DNA of 64,000 nucleotides, from the NCBI RefSeq assembly GCF_014652895.1, contig NZ_BMZR01000001.1, forward strand, positions 496,001-560,000, given 5' to 3'. Of the stretch, positions 40,845 to 50,657 are shown one piece after another. Within the stretch, counting starts at the first letter, position 1; every line of letters begins with the position of its first letter. The translations under genes were made by a program, and so were the position numbers. This DNA is from Psychrobacter glaciei. GTDB taxonomy: Bacteria > Pseudomonadota > Gammaproteobacteria > Pseudomonadales > Moraxellaceae. The notes under the pieces were generated by a model. The model searched no databases, had not been told where the DNA came from, and worked only from the letters and a program-made list of their open reading frames with translations.

Positions 40845-41912
40845 ATGTCAATGACAGCGCATTCTCAGCGCGGGGTAGCGCTGCTGACTATATTGCTACT
40901 GGTGGTTAGTATTACGGTGGTCGCAGGGGCGATGCTTGCCAGTCAAAAAATTGCTATCAGGCGTAGTGGCTTATTATTTGATCAGAATCAGTTATTACAA
41001 GACATTAATGCCGGTCAGCAGTTGGCAGTCACCTTGATTCGTGCGGATAATAAGCTCAATGATACGGATAGCGAGCAAGATATTTGGGCGCAGCCAATAC
41101 CGCCTTATGCCTTAGATAATCATAGCATTAGCATCGAACTGCGCGACGAGGCCAGTCGTTTTAATATTAATAACTTATATCAGAATGGTGTGGTTAATAC
41201 GGCAGACTTGGCTGTCTTTCAAAGACTCTTAACACAATTAAATCTAGAGCCCGATATCGCCATTGCGGTACTGGATTATCAAGATGTAGATGGTGAGGTC
41301 TATCAAGATGGCGGTGATGAGAGCGTGGTATATTCGCAGCAGCGCAGCGGGGCAGTAGATGGCACATTACCGAACCAGCCATTTCTTAGCATCGATCAGC
41401 TACAAGACGTTCGAGGAGTAGGCGCTGAAGTACTGGCGGCGCTATGCCCTTACGTTACTGCCGTCCCTTATTATGTGCCTATCAATGTCAATACCGCCAG
41501 CCCTGAATTGCTGGCGTCTTTGGTGGACGGTGTGACTAGCGAGCAGATGCGTGGGTTGACCGAGATGAGGCGCAAGCAGGTCTTGCCATCTATTGATGAA
41601 TTGTGGCAATTGCCACAATTGGGAGGCATTAATGCAGAGCAGCGAGCAGCATTAACGCCATTGTTAGCCGTTGACAGTCAAGCTTTTATGGCGCTTATCA
41701 CGGCGACAGATAGTGCGAATACTGGTCAAACACGGCAACGTTTTGCTACTGTCTTGATTAGCAAAGCTGCCACTGATGATGGTGAGACCGACAATAGTAA
41801 TGCTGCTAATAACAATGATGCCAACAGCACGGGTAATAACAATAAGAGCAAAACAGCGAAGTCAATTAAGGTTATTACGCAGCGTCTGTGGGCATTTCGG
41901 CCGAGTTTTTAA
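40845..41912 (+). CDS. gspK: type II secretion minor pseudopilin GspK
   Basis: Largest minor pseudopilin (355 residues), capping the pseudopilus. Cleavage site SQRG-VALLTILLLVVSITVVA, with no Glu at +5, which is normal for GspK. The alpha-helical insert and the motif RFNINNLYQNG, then PINVNTASPELLASL, match GspK. ATG at 40845 (MSMTAHSQRG), preceded by AGAGAGG, is preferred to the GTG at 40815. An Asn/Asp/Ser-rich insert lies near the C-terminus (about 310-340). Last gene of the run. Confidence 0.9.
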   Translation: MSMTAHSQRGVALLTILLLVVSITVVAGAMLASQKIAIRRSGLLFDQNQLLQDINAGQQLAVTLIRADNKLNDTDSEQDIWAQPIPPYALDNHSISIELRDEASRFNINNLYQNGVVNTADLAVFQRLLTQLNLEPDIAIAVLDYQDVDGEVYQDGGDESVVYSQQRSGAVDGTLPNQPFLSIDQLQDVRGVGAEVLAALCPYVTAVPYYVPINVNTASPELLASLVDGVTSEQMRGLTEMRRKQVLPSIDELWQLPQLGGINAEQRAALTPLLAVDSQAFMALITATDSANTGQTRQRFATVLISKAATDDGETDNSNAANNNDANSTGNNNKSKTAKSIKVITQRLWAFRPSF

Positions 41913-41940
41913 TCAGCACTCAAAGGTTTGCGGAGATTAC

Positions 41941-42624
41941 TTAGTCGTCGCTCAGGCGAGTCTCTTCAGTAGACTTCCAGTTGTATGCGCCATAAAACAA
42001 CATTTGTGCTTGGCGAGTACAGTTATGTAGCATCAGCTGTTTCTTTGTTTCAATTTCAGACAAATCAGCTTCGTCATCATGATCTTCAGTATACGTCAGC
42101 TCTAACCAATCGATAATCCAAGAAAAAAACATATTAACCCCTGCTTCAGCCAGTAAGCGTAAATCATAGGCATCAATATGAGTAAAGGCGGGCTGTAAGG
42201 CCAAATCTTCTGCTAAGCTTTGCCCATGCTTTTTGATCAATTCATTAATGGCCTTGCGCACGGCCTCTGAACCACCATAGCGTTCGCTGACCAAAAACTG
42301 CCAATAACAAGGCTGCTCGCTGACCATATATAAAAACAGCTGAATACTCTTGGCGATTTGGCGATCAAAGCTGCGCCTACGGCCAATTTGTAGACTGTCG
42401 CTTAATATGGCGAGTGTCCCGCCCAATTCTTCAACCACCAGCGCCCGCCCAAGCGATTCCATATCATCGAAATGGCGATAAAATGCCGTTGGCACGACAC
42501 CAACCTCACGTGTCACCTGCCTGAGACTGATGGAGCTAAAAGACTGCCCTGTCATACAGAGATCGAGCACGGCATTAAAGAAGGCGTGCCTGGTTTGAAG
42601 TTTCTTTTGTTCGCGACTGCTCAT
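41941..42624 (-). CDS. TetR-family regulator resembling FabR
   Basis: Protein of 227 residues. The helix-turn-helix (about 28-50: SISLRQVTREVGVVPTAFYRHFDDMESLG) closely matches FabR, and the ligand domain shares its pattern through to the C-terminal GAYNW (GAYYW in FabR). FabR represses unsaturated fatty-acid synthesis in response to acyl-CoA/ACP pools. No fatty-acid gene is adjacent, so the target would be elsewhere. It converges with gspK across 28 nt. Family sure; specific role tentative. Confidence 0.8.
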   Translation of the reverse strand: MSSREQKKLQTRHAFFNAVLDLCMTGQSFSSISLRQVTREVGVVPTAFYRHFDDMESLGRALVVEELGGTLAILSDSLQIGRRRSFDRQIAKSIQLFLYMVSEQPCYWQFLVSERYGGSEAVRKAINELIKKHGQSLAEDLALQPAFTHIDAYDLRLLAEAGVNMFFSWIIDWLELTYTEDHDDEADLSEIETKKQLMLHNCTRQAQMLFYGAYNWKSTEETRLSDD

Positions 42625-42797
42625 AATATTTCAAAATTATCCGATAGAGGTTTATCATACTCACTTCAGCGCAGAAATACGACTGAAATACGCAACCTGT
42701 GTTAATTTATAGTCAAAGCCATTTATAGTGAGTATCGGGCAATTAAGCACAAATATTACACTGAGTACATTGGGTGAGATGAACGCTGTGACCGTTT

Positions 42798-42818
42798 CTA
42801 AAATGAGGACGCGCCCTA
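42798..42818. repeat. solo right end of MITE family 1, overlapping the dgt stop
   Basis: AAAATGAGGACGCGCCCTA matches the right end of the full copies with one difference. On the minus strand its terminal TAG is the stop codon of dgt. No left end is present. Confidence 0.75.
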
Positions 42819-44237
42819 GACCATCGTACCCCAATGACCTTGTAGCTCCTGCGCCAATCTATAAGCCTCATGATCATTCATCCCAGTAATAAAGTCCAAT
42901 ATATTTAAAATATTGTGATAGATATTATTGGATAGTACCCGTCGATGCTCATCGAGGTGCGGTTGGAGGAGTTTTTGCAGTCGCTGCTGCTCAAATGACA
43001 TCGGGGCAGTTTTTGCGTTTGTCCAAGCCAATGGTATAAAGGCATCTAAGAGGCGATGCAAGCATTGGTTCGCCATCAATTCCATCCGCACTTTGCTTGG
43101 GTGATTGAATATTTGCTCACGCGCCAATTGTTTGGCTTGATTAATACCACTTTGCACATTTGCATCACAATGTGCAAATAGACTGCCTTGCAGTGTACCA
43201 GCCAGCAAGTCCTCGCTATTAACGACAAAAGCGTCGGTGACAGTGTTGACCAAGCGCATCATAGCACGTGCTCGCAGTGATGCTAGGCTTTGCCTGACAG
43301 ACATATGCGCTGGCAAGCTCACGCTACTAGGACGCTCACCAATCAACTCATAAAATATCGTGGCGACCTCGCTATAGGTTAGCATATTCAGATTGATACC
43401 ATCTTCTAAATCTATCAGCGCGTAGCAGATATCATCTGCGGCCTCCAATAGATAGGCGAGGGGATGGCGCGCAAAACCATCATGTTGCGGCGAGCGTGGT
43501 AGGCTCAAGCACGCTGCCAATTCTTCTAACTGAGAGGCTTCACTATAAAAGCAGCCAAATTTTTGTACATTGGTGAGCGAATTACTTGGAGAAGTGCTTT
43601 CAGAAACATGATTGCTATGCGTCGCTAGCCAAGGGTATTTCATAAAGGCACCTAACGTCGCGCAAGTGAGGCGCATACCGCCCTTATCAGGATGATGCTC
43701 ATTACGGGCGAGTAGCCGAAACCCTTGCGCATTGCCTTCGTATGCCAGTAAATCTAATTGCTCATTATTATTCAGATTTTGCAAAATAGCCTGACGGTCA
43801 GGATGCATAAACCAATCGCGAATGGCGTATTCTCCTGCATGACCAAAAGGCAGATTACCAATATCGTGGGCGAGGCAGGCTGCTTGAACAATCACACCGA
43901 CATCGGCTGGCGAGACGCCTGCTGGTAGACCACTGGCTAATTTGTCATGCAGTTTTTCTGCCGCCATTATCCCTAATGAGCGTCCAATACATGAGACCTC
44001 AAGCGAATGAGTTAGACGCGTATGAATACCTAGCTGATTGGTCAATGGATGGACTTGGGTTTTTTGATTGAGCTGCCGAAAAGAGTGCGAAAACACCAGT
44101 CGGTCATAGTCTTTATGAAAGGATGAGCGCGCGCTGTCTTGCGCTGGAGCTTTTTTGTGGCTGCCCAAGCGCTGCGCACTAAATAGTTGTGCCCAATGTG
44201 CACTGCTGTTAAGCGATTGATAAATATGAGCCGTCAT
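42816..44237 (-). CDS. dgt: dGTPase-like HD-domain deoxynucleotide triphosphohydrolase
   Basis: HD-domain enzyme of 473 residues, releasing triphosphate from dGTP or other dNTPs. Family marks: YDRLVFSHSFRQLNQKTQVHPL, TRLTHSLEVSCIGRSLG (first His), LAHDIGNLPFGHAGE (His-Asp), and later YLLEAADDICYALIDLEDG with the third Asp. Length is normal. The stop codon TAG is the first three bases of a MITE family 1 end, so the original C-terminus may have differed slightly. No strong ribosome-binding site is seen. Confidence 0.9.
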   Translation of the reverse strand: MTAHIYQSLNSSAHWAQLFSAQRLGSHKKAPAQDSARSSFHKDYDRLVFSHSFRQLNQKTQVHPLTNQLGIHTRLTHSLEVSCIGRSLGIMAAEKLHDKLASGLPAGVSPADVGVIVQAACLAHDIGNLPFGHAGEYAIRDWFMHPDRQAILQNLNNNEQLDLLAYEGNAQGFRLLARNEHHPDKGGMRLTCATLGAFMKYPWLATHSNHVSESTSPSNSLTNVQKFGCFYSEASQLEELAACLSLPRSPQHDGFARHPLAYLLEAADDICYALIDLEDGINLNMLTYSEVATIFYELIGERPSSVSLPAHMSVRQSLASLRARAMMRLVNTVTDAFVVNSEDLLAGTLQGSLFAHCDANVQSGINQAKQLAREQIFNHPSKVRMELMANQCLHRLLDAFIPLAWTNAKTAPMSFEQQRLQKLLQPHLDEHRRVLSNNIYHNILNILDFITGMNDHEAYRLAQELQGHWGTMV

Positions 44238-44324
44238 AGTTTATAATCCGTTATTTTTATCATTATTTTAATAATTGTTTTCAGCGGATTTGCTGTTTTT
44301 GAAGATAACAGACGTTATTATAAT

Positions 44325-44353
44325 GAAAAAAGCCAGCACAAAGGCTGACTTTT
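44325..44353 (-). terminator. terminator of ychF
   Basis: On the minus strand AAAAGTCAGC pairs with GCTGGCTTTT (one G-T pair) around a 6-nt loop, then a T-run. It lies 58 nt after the ychF stop. Confidence 0.75.
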
Positions 44354-44410
44354 GGTTGTTCTCTACTAAGACTGTGTAAACACGCAATTCGCTTTATTAA
44401 ACTTTGAGCG

Positions 44411-45502
44411 TTAAACGTTAAAGCGGAAATGCATCACATCGCCATCTTGCACGATGTATGTTTTGCCTTCCAGACGCGATTTACCAGCCGCTGCTGCGCC
44501 TTTTTCACCGTTGTGCTCGATGAAATCATCATAAGCAATGACTTCGGCACGAATGAAACCGCGCTCAAAATCAGTATGAATCACACCAGCAGCTTGCGGT
44601 GCGGTTGCGCCAATAGCGACAGTCCAAGCACGTACTTCTTTGACACCAGCAGTGAAGTAAGTCTGCATATCCAGTAAGTCATAACCACCGCGAATGACTT
44701 GATCAAGACCGGCTTCTTCCATATTCATCTCAGCTAGGAAGTCTTTTTTGTCGTCTTCATCAAGCTGTGCAATTTCAGATTCGATTTGGTTGCATAGGGC
44801 GATGACGATAGAATCTTCACCAGTGGCATAGTTGCGTACTGCATCTAGATAAGGGTTGTTTTCAAAGCCATCTTCAGAGACGTTAGCGATATACATGGTT
44901 GGCTTTAGGGTAATCAAACCATAGCTTCTGATGAGTTTTTTCTCATCGCTATCAAGGTTTGCCGCGCGAGCCGCTTGACCGTCTGCTAACAATGGTTCGA
45001 TTTTTTTGAATACATCAAGCATGGCGCTAGCGTCTTTATCGCCGCCTTTGGCTTTTTTGGTTAAGTTAAACACAGCGCGCTCAACGGCTTCTAAATCCGC
45101 CAATGCCAATTCAGTATTGATGGTTTCGATGTCATCAATAGGGCTAACGCGACCATCAACGTGAACGACGTTGTCATCATCAAAACAGCGTACTACGTGA
45201 GCAATCGCATCGGTCTCACGAATATTGGCTAGGAACTGGTTACCCATGCCTTCGCCTTTTGACGCGCCTGCGACTAGACCTGCGATATCCACAAACTCCA
45301 TCGTCGTCGGTAGTACACGTTCAGGATTGACGATATCAGCCAGTTTCTTTAGGCGTAGGTCTGGTACTGGTACAATACCCGTGTTGGGATCTTTGGTACA
45401 AAACGGAAAGTTTTCAGCGGCGATACCCGCTTTGGTCAAGGCGTTAAACAAGGTGGATTTACCCACGTTTGGTAGGCCGACGATGCCGCAATTAAAACCC
45501 AT
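44411..45502 (-). CDS. ychF: ribosome-binding ATPase YchF
   Basis: OBG-family P-loop protein (363 residues) that prefers ATP to GTP and binds the 50S subunit; linked to oxidative-stress control. P-loop GLPNVGKST near the N-terminus, the [20 protein letters not shown] switch II region, a coiled helical domain, and a C-terminal TGS domain ending in [10 protein letters not shown]. Full length. GAGAG upstream of the ATG on the minus strand. Confidence 0.96.
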   Translation of the reverse strand: MGFNCGIVGLPNVGKSTLFNALTKAGIAAENFPFCTKDPNTGIVPVPDLRLKKLADIVNPERVLPTTMEFVDIAGLVAGASKGEGMGNQFLANIRETDAIAHVVRCFDDDNVVHVDGRVSPIDDIETINTELALADLEAVERAVFNLTKKAKGGDKDASAMLDVFKKIEPLLADGQAARAANLDSDEKKLIRSYGLITLKPTMYIANVSEDGFENNPYLDAVRNYATGEDSIVIALCNQIESEIAQLDEDDKKDFLAEMNMEEAGLDQVIRGGYDLLDMQTYFTAGVKEVRAWTVAIGATAPQAAGVIHTDFERGFIRAEVIAYDDFIEHNGEKGAAAAGKSRLEGKTYIVQDGDVMHFRFNV

Positions 45503-45976
45503 AACATGCTCTCAATATATGAATAAAATCAGTTGGTACTTAGTTAATATAAGACTTGCTACTTAGTCCCCATAGAACTTAGTAATTAGTCATTATAAAA
45601 CTTAGCTAAATGGTAAATCAAAATTGGGCATATTGTAGCAAATTTACCGGAATAGGGGTGAGGTTGTTGTGCGGTATACTAAGATTTTGTCCGAGTCTGT
45701 CCTAGTCATCGCCAGCAATTTTGCTGTTTTATCAATTATGGTAAGCTGTACTATAAAATAATAATTTGGCCGACAAGCGTATTAAAGGTGAGTACCTATA
45801 ACTCGCTAAACTTTACTAACAATCTTAATCATTAACAGCAAAAATCATTAACAGCAAAAATCATTAACATCAAAATCTATTAGCTAAATCTATTAGCTAA
45901 ATCTCTGAACTGCTACGTATTAGGTGCTTTATACAGATAAAGGCGGCTAAAATAAAATGAAAGGCAAATTCCTATA
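45503..45976. other. 474-bp gap with two small tandem repeats
   Basis: No gene is seen. A 16-bp unit (TCATTAACAGCAAAAA) is repeated three times at 45829-45875, followed by a 13-bp unit (TCTATTAGCTAAA) twice at 45876-45901. The divergent promoters of ychF and the helicase gene should lie here. Confidence 0.7.
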
Positions 45977-48163
45977 ATGACACCCACTATTTTTGACACG
46001 CACCGCTACCACTATCCGCAGAACTTTATGGAGATTAAGCCCAAGCTTGCGCGTCTTGAAAAAGCGATTAAAAAGTTAGAAGCCAATCTAATCGACGCTG
46101 ATGATGCTGCAAATGTTGCGCTGCTGAAGAAAAGATTAAATAGTGATTTAGGCTTAAAAGTAGATTACGCCAGTGAGCTCAATCCTGACCAATTGTTAGC
46201 AGCCACTACTATCGATGGCAAGGTATTGGTCATCGCTGGTGCTGGCTCTGGTAAGACCAAAACCTTAACGTATCGCACCAGTTATCTATTAGAGAATGGT
46301 GTGCCTCCTAAGCAAATATTGCTACTGACCTTTACTCGTAAGGCTGCCAACGAGATTAAAAGTCGCGCGAAAACCTTGCTCACTAACACCCTATCTGACG
46401 AGCAGTTATCCGAGGATGTTTTGCCGACCAGTAAAGCGCTAAACGATATCACCAGTGGCACCTTTCACTCGTTTTGCAATAGGCTGCTGCGTCAATATTC
46501 AGGGCTACTGGGTATCAATCCGCGCTTCACTATTCTAGATACAGGAGATGCTGAGGACGCGATTGACTTGATTTATAAAGAAAAGAAGTACCCTGCCCAA
46601 ACTAAGAAACAGGCCTTTCCACGCAAGAAAACCTTACAGAATATCTTTTCAACCTCTAGAAATCGGCGCATTCCTATTCGTAATTTGATCGAAGATAATT
46701 ATCCTGATATTGCTATTCATATTCCTATCATTGAGCAATTGGCTGTCGACTTTCATGAGTATAAACGCGCCAATCATTTGTATGATTTTGACGATATTAT
46801 CAGTCAAGTGGTGCGTCATCTAAAGTCTAACGACAAATTCCGTCAGCTGCTACAAGAAAACTACCGCTATATTATGGTTGATGAATATCAAGATACCAAT
46901 ATTCCGCAAAAGCAGCTGATTGATCTTATCTGTGCACCTGCCTCGGTCTCGCTGATGGTGGTCGGTGATGACAATCAAAGTATTTATGCGTTTCGCGGCG
47001 CAAACTACGAAAATATTCTACTGTTCGGTGAGACTTATCCTGAGGCGAATCTTATTAAGCTTGAGCAAAACTATCGTAGTACGCCCGCTGTTTTAAATTA
47101 TATCAATGCTTTGTCCGCGCAAATCACGCTAGGGTATCAAAAGCAGCTGTATTCAAACGCGAGCATAACGGGCAACAAACCAACCTTTAGCCGTTTAAGT
47201 GATGAAACGAAAGAGGCCAAATATATAGCCGATAAGATTATCGAGCACAAGACAGACTACGATTACAATGATTTTTCGGTACTGTGTCGCACGTCTTTTC
47301 AGTCTAATTATGTACAGTTAGAATTTATGGAGCGCCATATTCCATTTATCGTGGTAGGGGGTATTAAGTTCGTTGAGCGCCGTCATGTCAAAGATGTCTT
47401 AGCTTTTATAAAAATTCTTTATAATCCTAATGACACCATTGCTTGGCATCGAATTTTGACCTTGTTCCAAGGAGTTGGAGCAGTCACCGCGACGCGTTTG
47501 ACTCAAGCGATTAATGCGGATAACAATTCGTTTGAGCCATTATTACTACCGAAATTTAGCAAAAAAAGTCCGCAGTTAGAATCGCTTCATACGACCTTGA
47601 CCAAAGCGCAACAAGCGGAGTCGGTTGAGACTATCATTGAGCTGATTTTAGGTTTTTATATTCCTATCCTAAAAACGATTGAAGAGAATTGGCGTGAGCG
47701 CAGCGAGGATTTCCGGGTGCTCAAAAATTTGGCAACGGAGCACAGCAGTCTTGATGATTTCTTAGAAAATTTGGCACTTGATCCGCCCAACGATTCGGTA
47801 GCGACAACCAGTCAACCTGATGAAAATGCCAACGATAAAGTCACTATCTCGACTATCCACAGTGCCAAAGGACTGGAGTGGCCAGTGGTGTTTGTCAATT
47901 CATTGGTCGATGGCATCACGCCACATCATCGCTCGCTAGATGACTTTGAAGAGTTGGAAGAGGAACGAAAATTATTTTATGTCGCCTGTAGTCGAGCCAA
48001 GTCCAGACTGTATCTGACTGCGCCTGATTACTTCGCCAGTTATTCAGGGTATTTCGATAAGCCTTCAAGATTTATCGCGGAGCTATCTGCCGATGAAGTT
48101 GAGGTTAAAAGCTCTAAAAAACTGTTAGAGACGCTGGCGAGTGACGATCCAGTGTGGTGGTGA
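45977..48163 (+). CDS. UvrD/Rep-like ATP-dependent DNA helicase
   Basis: Superfamily 1A helicase of 728 residues. An N-terminal helical stretch (1-65) precedes the Q-motif region LNPDQLLAATT; Walker A is AGAGSGKTKTL (87-97); then TFTRKAANEIKSR (motif Ia), YIMVDEYQDTN (motif II), GDDNQSIYAFRGA (motif III), LEQNYRST (IV) and TISTIHSAKGLEWPVVF plus FYVACSRAKSRLYL (V and VI). It likely unwinds 3'-5' in repair or fork restart. It is distinct in its N-terminus from classical UvrD and Rep, both of which usually start within a few residues of the Q motif. Single gene. Confidence 0.9.
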   Translation: MTPTIFDTHRYHYPQNFMEIKPKLARLEKAIKKLEANLIDADDAANVALLKKRLNSDLGLKVDYASELNPDQLLAATTIDGKVLVIAGAGSGKTKTLTYRTSYLLENGVPPKQILLLTFTRKAANEIKSRAKTLLTNTLSDEQLSEDVLPTSKALNDITSGTFHSFCNRLLRQYSGLLGINPRFTILDTGDAEDAIDLIYKEKKYPAQTKKQAFPRKKTLQNIFSTSRNRRIPIRNLIEDNYPDIAIHIPIIEQLAVDFHEYKRANHLYDFDDIISQVVRHLKSNDKFRQLLQENYRYIMVDEYQDTNIPQKQLIDLICAPASVSLMVVGDDNQSIYAFRGANYENILLFGETYPEANLIKLEQNYRSTPAVLNYINALSAQITLGYQKQLYSNASITGNKPTFSRLSDETKEAKYIADKIIEHKTDYDYNDFSVLCRTSFQSNYVQLEFMERHIPFIVVGGIKFVERRHVKDVLAFIKILYNPNDTIAWHRILTLFQGVGAVTATRLTQAINADNNSFEPLLLPKFSKKSPQLESLHTTLTKAQQAESVETIIELILGFYIPILKTIEENWRERSEDFRVLKNLATEHSSLDDFLENLALDPPNDSVATTSQPDENANDKVTISTIHSAKGLEWPVVFVNSLVDGITPHHRSLDDFEELEEERKLFYVACSRAKSRLYLTAPDYFASYSGYFDKPSRFIAELSADEVEVKSSKKLLETLASDDPVWW

Positions 48164-48324
48164 TGTTTGAAGTGTATTACCGCTACGACTTTTAGTCATG
48201 CTCTTTTGATATTTAGCGTATAGATGAGCTTTTGTCTCAGACTAAAAGGTAGTTTTAATAAATGACTGCATGTGCCTATCGTTGAAGTATAAGCAAATAA
48301 ATAGAATTTAAGTAAGCTCCAGAT

Positions 48325-49209
48325 CTACTTCAAATTTTCCATAAACTGTACCTTGCTAATCAGCATCTCTGTTTTCAGCCAGTTTTTGAATATCACCTTT
48401 CTTTCATCTTCGTAAAAAGGGTAATAGGACAATAAATGATAAGAAGAACTGTCCGCTACGGGAGGATGTACCAATTCTAAAAATTCATGTGAGATTTCTT
48501 TTTCCACCATAAATATTGAAACAATAGCTGTTCCTAAACCAGCTAAACATCCCTCAATACACAAATAGAAATGCTCTAACACCATGTGTTCGTACGATAA
48601 AATGTCACTACTCACCAACTTAGACTTGTTTATGTGTTGCCATAAATTTGGTCGAGAAGAAGTAAGTAAAAGCGTATTTGTCTGATCCGTTCTAGTGTTG
48701 CGAACAGCCACTATGTATTCTTCAATAATTTTCTCATGAAATATATTCTTGTCCCATTCAAAATCGTTTCTGCGCAAGGCAATATCGATAGATTTCCCTT
48801 GAAAGTCTATGATTCCACCGCCCGTCAGTAACACAATTTCAAAGCCATAGTTTAGCGAGTTAAATTCAGCTAAACGCGGTATCAACCATTTCATAGAAAT
48901 TGTAGGTTCGCAGGATAGTACCAATTGTTTCTTTTCATATTGTTGATTCTTCAAATCAACAAGGCAATCGTCTAATTTTGCAAAAACTTGCTGGCAACAG
49001 GCGAAAAGTAAGCTGCCATTTGGGGTAAGTACAAGCTTCTTGTTCACTCTATCAAATAAAATAAGACCTAAAGCATCTTCTAGATTTTTAATCTGTTTGC
49101 TCACTGCACTCTGTGTCACAAACAATTTTTGAGATGCTAACGTCACGCTACCATGCTGTGCAACGTAATAAAAAAACTTTAGCGAATTTAATGATATCTT
49201 TTCTATCAT
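48325..49209 (-). CDS. LysR-family regulator of the adjacent LysE-type exporter
   Basis: Protein of 294 residues with a LysR helix-turn-helix (GSVTLASQKLFVTQSAVSKQIKNLE, about 18-42) and an effector domain of the GcvA type. It is divergent from the LysE-family gene, 144 nt away, the standard layout for an amino-acid exporter and its activator. The region is more AT-rich in codon use than the core genes around it, which may mean acquisition. The effector would be the exported amino acid. Confidence 0.86.
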   Translation of the reverse strand: MIEKISLNSLKFFYYVAQHGSVTLASQKLFVTQSAVSKQIKNLEDALGLILFDRVNKKLVLTPNGSLLFACCQQVFAKLDDCLVDLKNQQYEKKQLVLSCEPTISMKWLIPRLAEFNSLNYGFEIVLLTGGGIIDFQGKSIDIALRRNDFEWDKNIFHEKIIEEYIVAVRNTRTDQTNTLLLTSSRPNLWQHINKSKLVSSDILSYEHMVLEHFYLCIEGCLAGLGTAIVSIFMVEKEISHEFLELVHPPVADSSSYHLLSYYPFYEDERKVIFKNWLKTEMLISKVQFMENLK

Positions 49210-49353
49210 GCCAAAAACTCATAAATACTCATGTAAATAACTCAATTTTAGTTTACTAAGAAATATAGGAAGATACAACTGAATTGAATAACTACATGAG
49301 GTAAGTGTGAAAAACACAGGAAATATAGCTAATAGAAGCATAGAGATAGACAA

Positions 49354-49962
49354 ATGACAGAATTTTTAGCCGTTATTATGATTACTATTCTTGCTGTCAT
49401 CAGTCCAGGCGCTGATTTTGCTATTGTGACCAAAAATAGCTACTTATATGGGCGCTCTATTGGTGTATTAACTTCTATTGGTATAGCGTTAGGAGTATTA
49501 GTACATGTCGCCTATACCTTGTTGGCCGTTACCATTGTAATGGAGTTTGCGCCCAATTTTTTGACTATCATAAAATATCTTGGTGCGTTTTATCTCATTT
49601 ATATTGGGTATAAAACATTTATACAAAAACCTGTAAAGGATGTAGGTTCTTCTACCTGCATCAGTTCTGCACAAGCGTTACGATATGGTTTCTTTACGAA
49701 CGCCTTGAATCCTAAGACTACCTTGTTTGTTATTAGCACCTATACACAAATTGTTAGCGCTATCACTCCAAAATCTATTTTGATCGGTTATGGGCTGTTC
49801 ATGTCGGTAGCTCATTTCATATGGTTTGCTCTAGTGGCTTTATTGTTCTCTCAGCGTACTCTAAGAGAAAAAATGTTAAATAAACAAGTGGCAATCAATC
49901 GAGTCATTGGTTTCATATTAGGGTTGTTAGGTGTGTTTTTGCTCTTTACAAACTTAAATTAA
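49354..49962 (+). CDS. LysE/RhtB-family amino-acid exporter
   Basis: Inner-membrane protein of 202 residues with about six hydrophobic segments. The start reads TEFLAVIMITILAVISPGADFAIV, the conserved SPGAD/SPGP motif of LysE/RhtB, then SYLYGRSIGVLTSIGIALG and LGAFYLIYIGYKTF. It exports amino acids such as threonine, homoserine or lysine. The next gene (11 nt downstream) is a ThrH-like phosphatase, which hints at homoserine, threonine or serine as substrate. Confidence 0.88.
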   Translation: MTEFLAVIMITILAVISPGADFAIVTKNSYLYGRSIGVLTSIGIALGVLVHVAYTLLAVTIVMEFAPNFLTIIKYLGAFYLIYIGYKTFIQKPVKDVGSSTCISSAQALRYGFFTNALNPKTTLFVISTYTQIVSAITPKSILIGYGLFMSVAHFIWFALVALLFSQRTLREKMLNKQVAINRVIGFILGLLGVFLLFTNLN

Positions 49963-49973
49963 GGAGAGTTAAA

Positions 49974-50657
49974 ATGAATAAAGTAGCCTTTATCGATATG
50001 GAAGGTGTCTTAGTCCCAGAAATATGGAAGTTTTTAGCTAAGCGCCTAGATATATCTGAGCTTAGCATCACAACAAGGGAAGTAGAGGATTATCAAAAAC
50101 TGATGATATATCGCATAGCTGTTCTAGAAAAACATCAGATCACGCTACCAAAAATACAAAGTATTATCGGGCAACTTAATCCAATTGAAGGAGCAAAAGA
50201 GTTTCTACAAGCATTAAAGATGAAAGGTTTTGAGATTAAAATCGTTTCAGACTGCTTTCATGAATTACTTGAAGGATTCTTGCAGCAGCTCGAAGTTCCA
50301 GTGGATACCGTATATTGTCATCATTTACAAGTTGATAGTGCAGGTTATATTAATAAAGTGTTATACAGTCGACAATATGGTAAACATGAAATTATAGAAA
50401 AATATCCTTTATCATTGGGAAATAGTATAGCGATTGGCGACGCGTTTAATGATTTTACGATGCTAAGCGCAGCCACTCATGGATACTTATTCTCACCTTC
50501 AAGAGAAGTTGTAGAGAAGGCGCTACCTATATTTAATATCGTAAATAGCTATCAGGAAATTATTGATTCTATTAGGGCGTGTCCTCAATCTGAACGAAAG
50601 AGCCTAAAAGTGGCTAGATCTTGCCAAACTGCTAGTCAATATCTCGATATCATCTGA
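49974..50657 (+). CDS. ThrH-like HAD phosphatase with a MITE-encoded C-terminus
   Basis: HAD-family enzyme of 227 residues resembling ThrH (phosphoserine phosphatase / homoserine phosphotransferase). Motif I is AFIDMEGVLVPEIWKFLAK, then TTREVEDYQKLMIYR, motif II KIVSDCFHE and motif III IGDAFNDFTMLSAA. Residues 1-200 match ThrH almost to its natural end; the last 27 codons, from 50574, are the left part of a MITE family 1 copy, so the tail RACPQSERK...YLDII is element-derived. A strong AAGGAGAG lies 6 nt before the ATG. It is coupled to the LysE-family gene. Confidence 0.85.
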   Translation: MNKVAFIDMEGVLVPEIWKFLAKRLDISELSITTREVEDYQKLMIYRIAVLEKHQITLPKIQSIIGQLNPIEGAKEFLQALKMKGFEIKIVSDCFHELLEGFLQQLEVPVDTVYCHHLQVDSAGYINKVLYSRQYGKHEIIEKYPLSLGNSIAIGDAFNDFTMLSAATHGYLFSPSREVVEKALPIFNIVNSYQEIIDSIRACPQSERKSLKVARSCQTASQYLDII

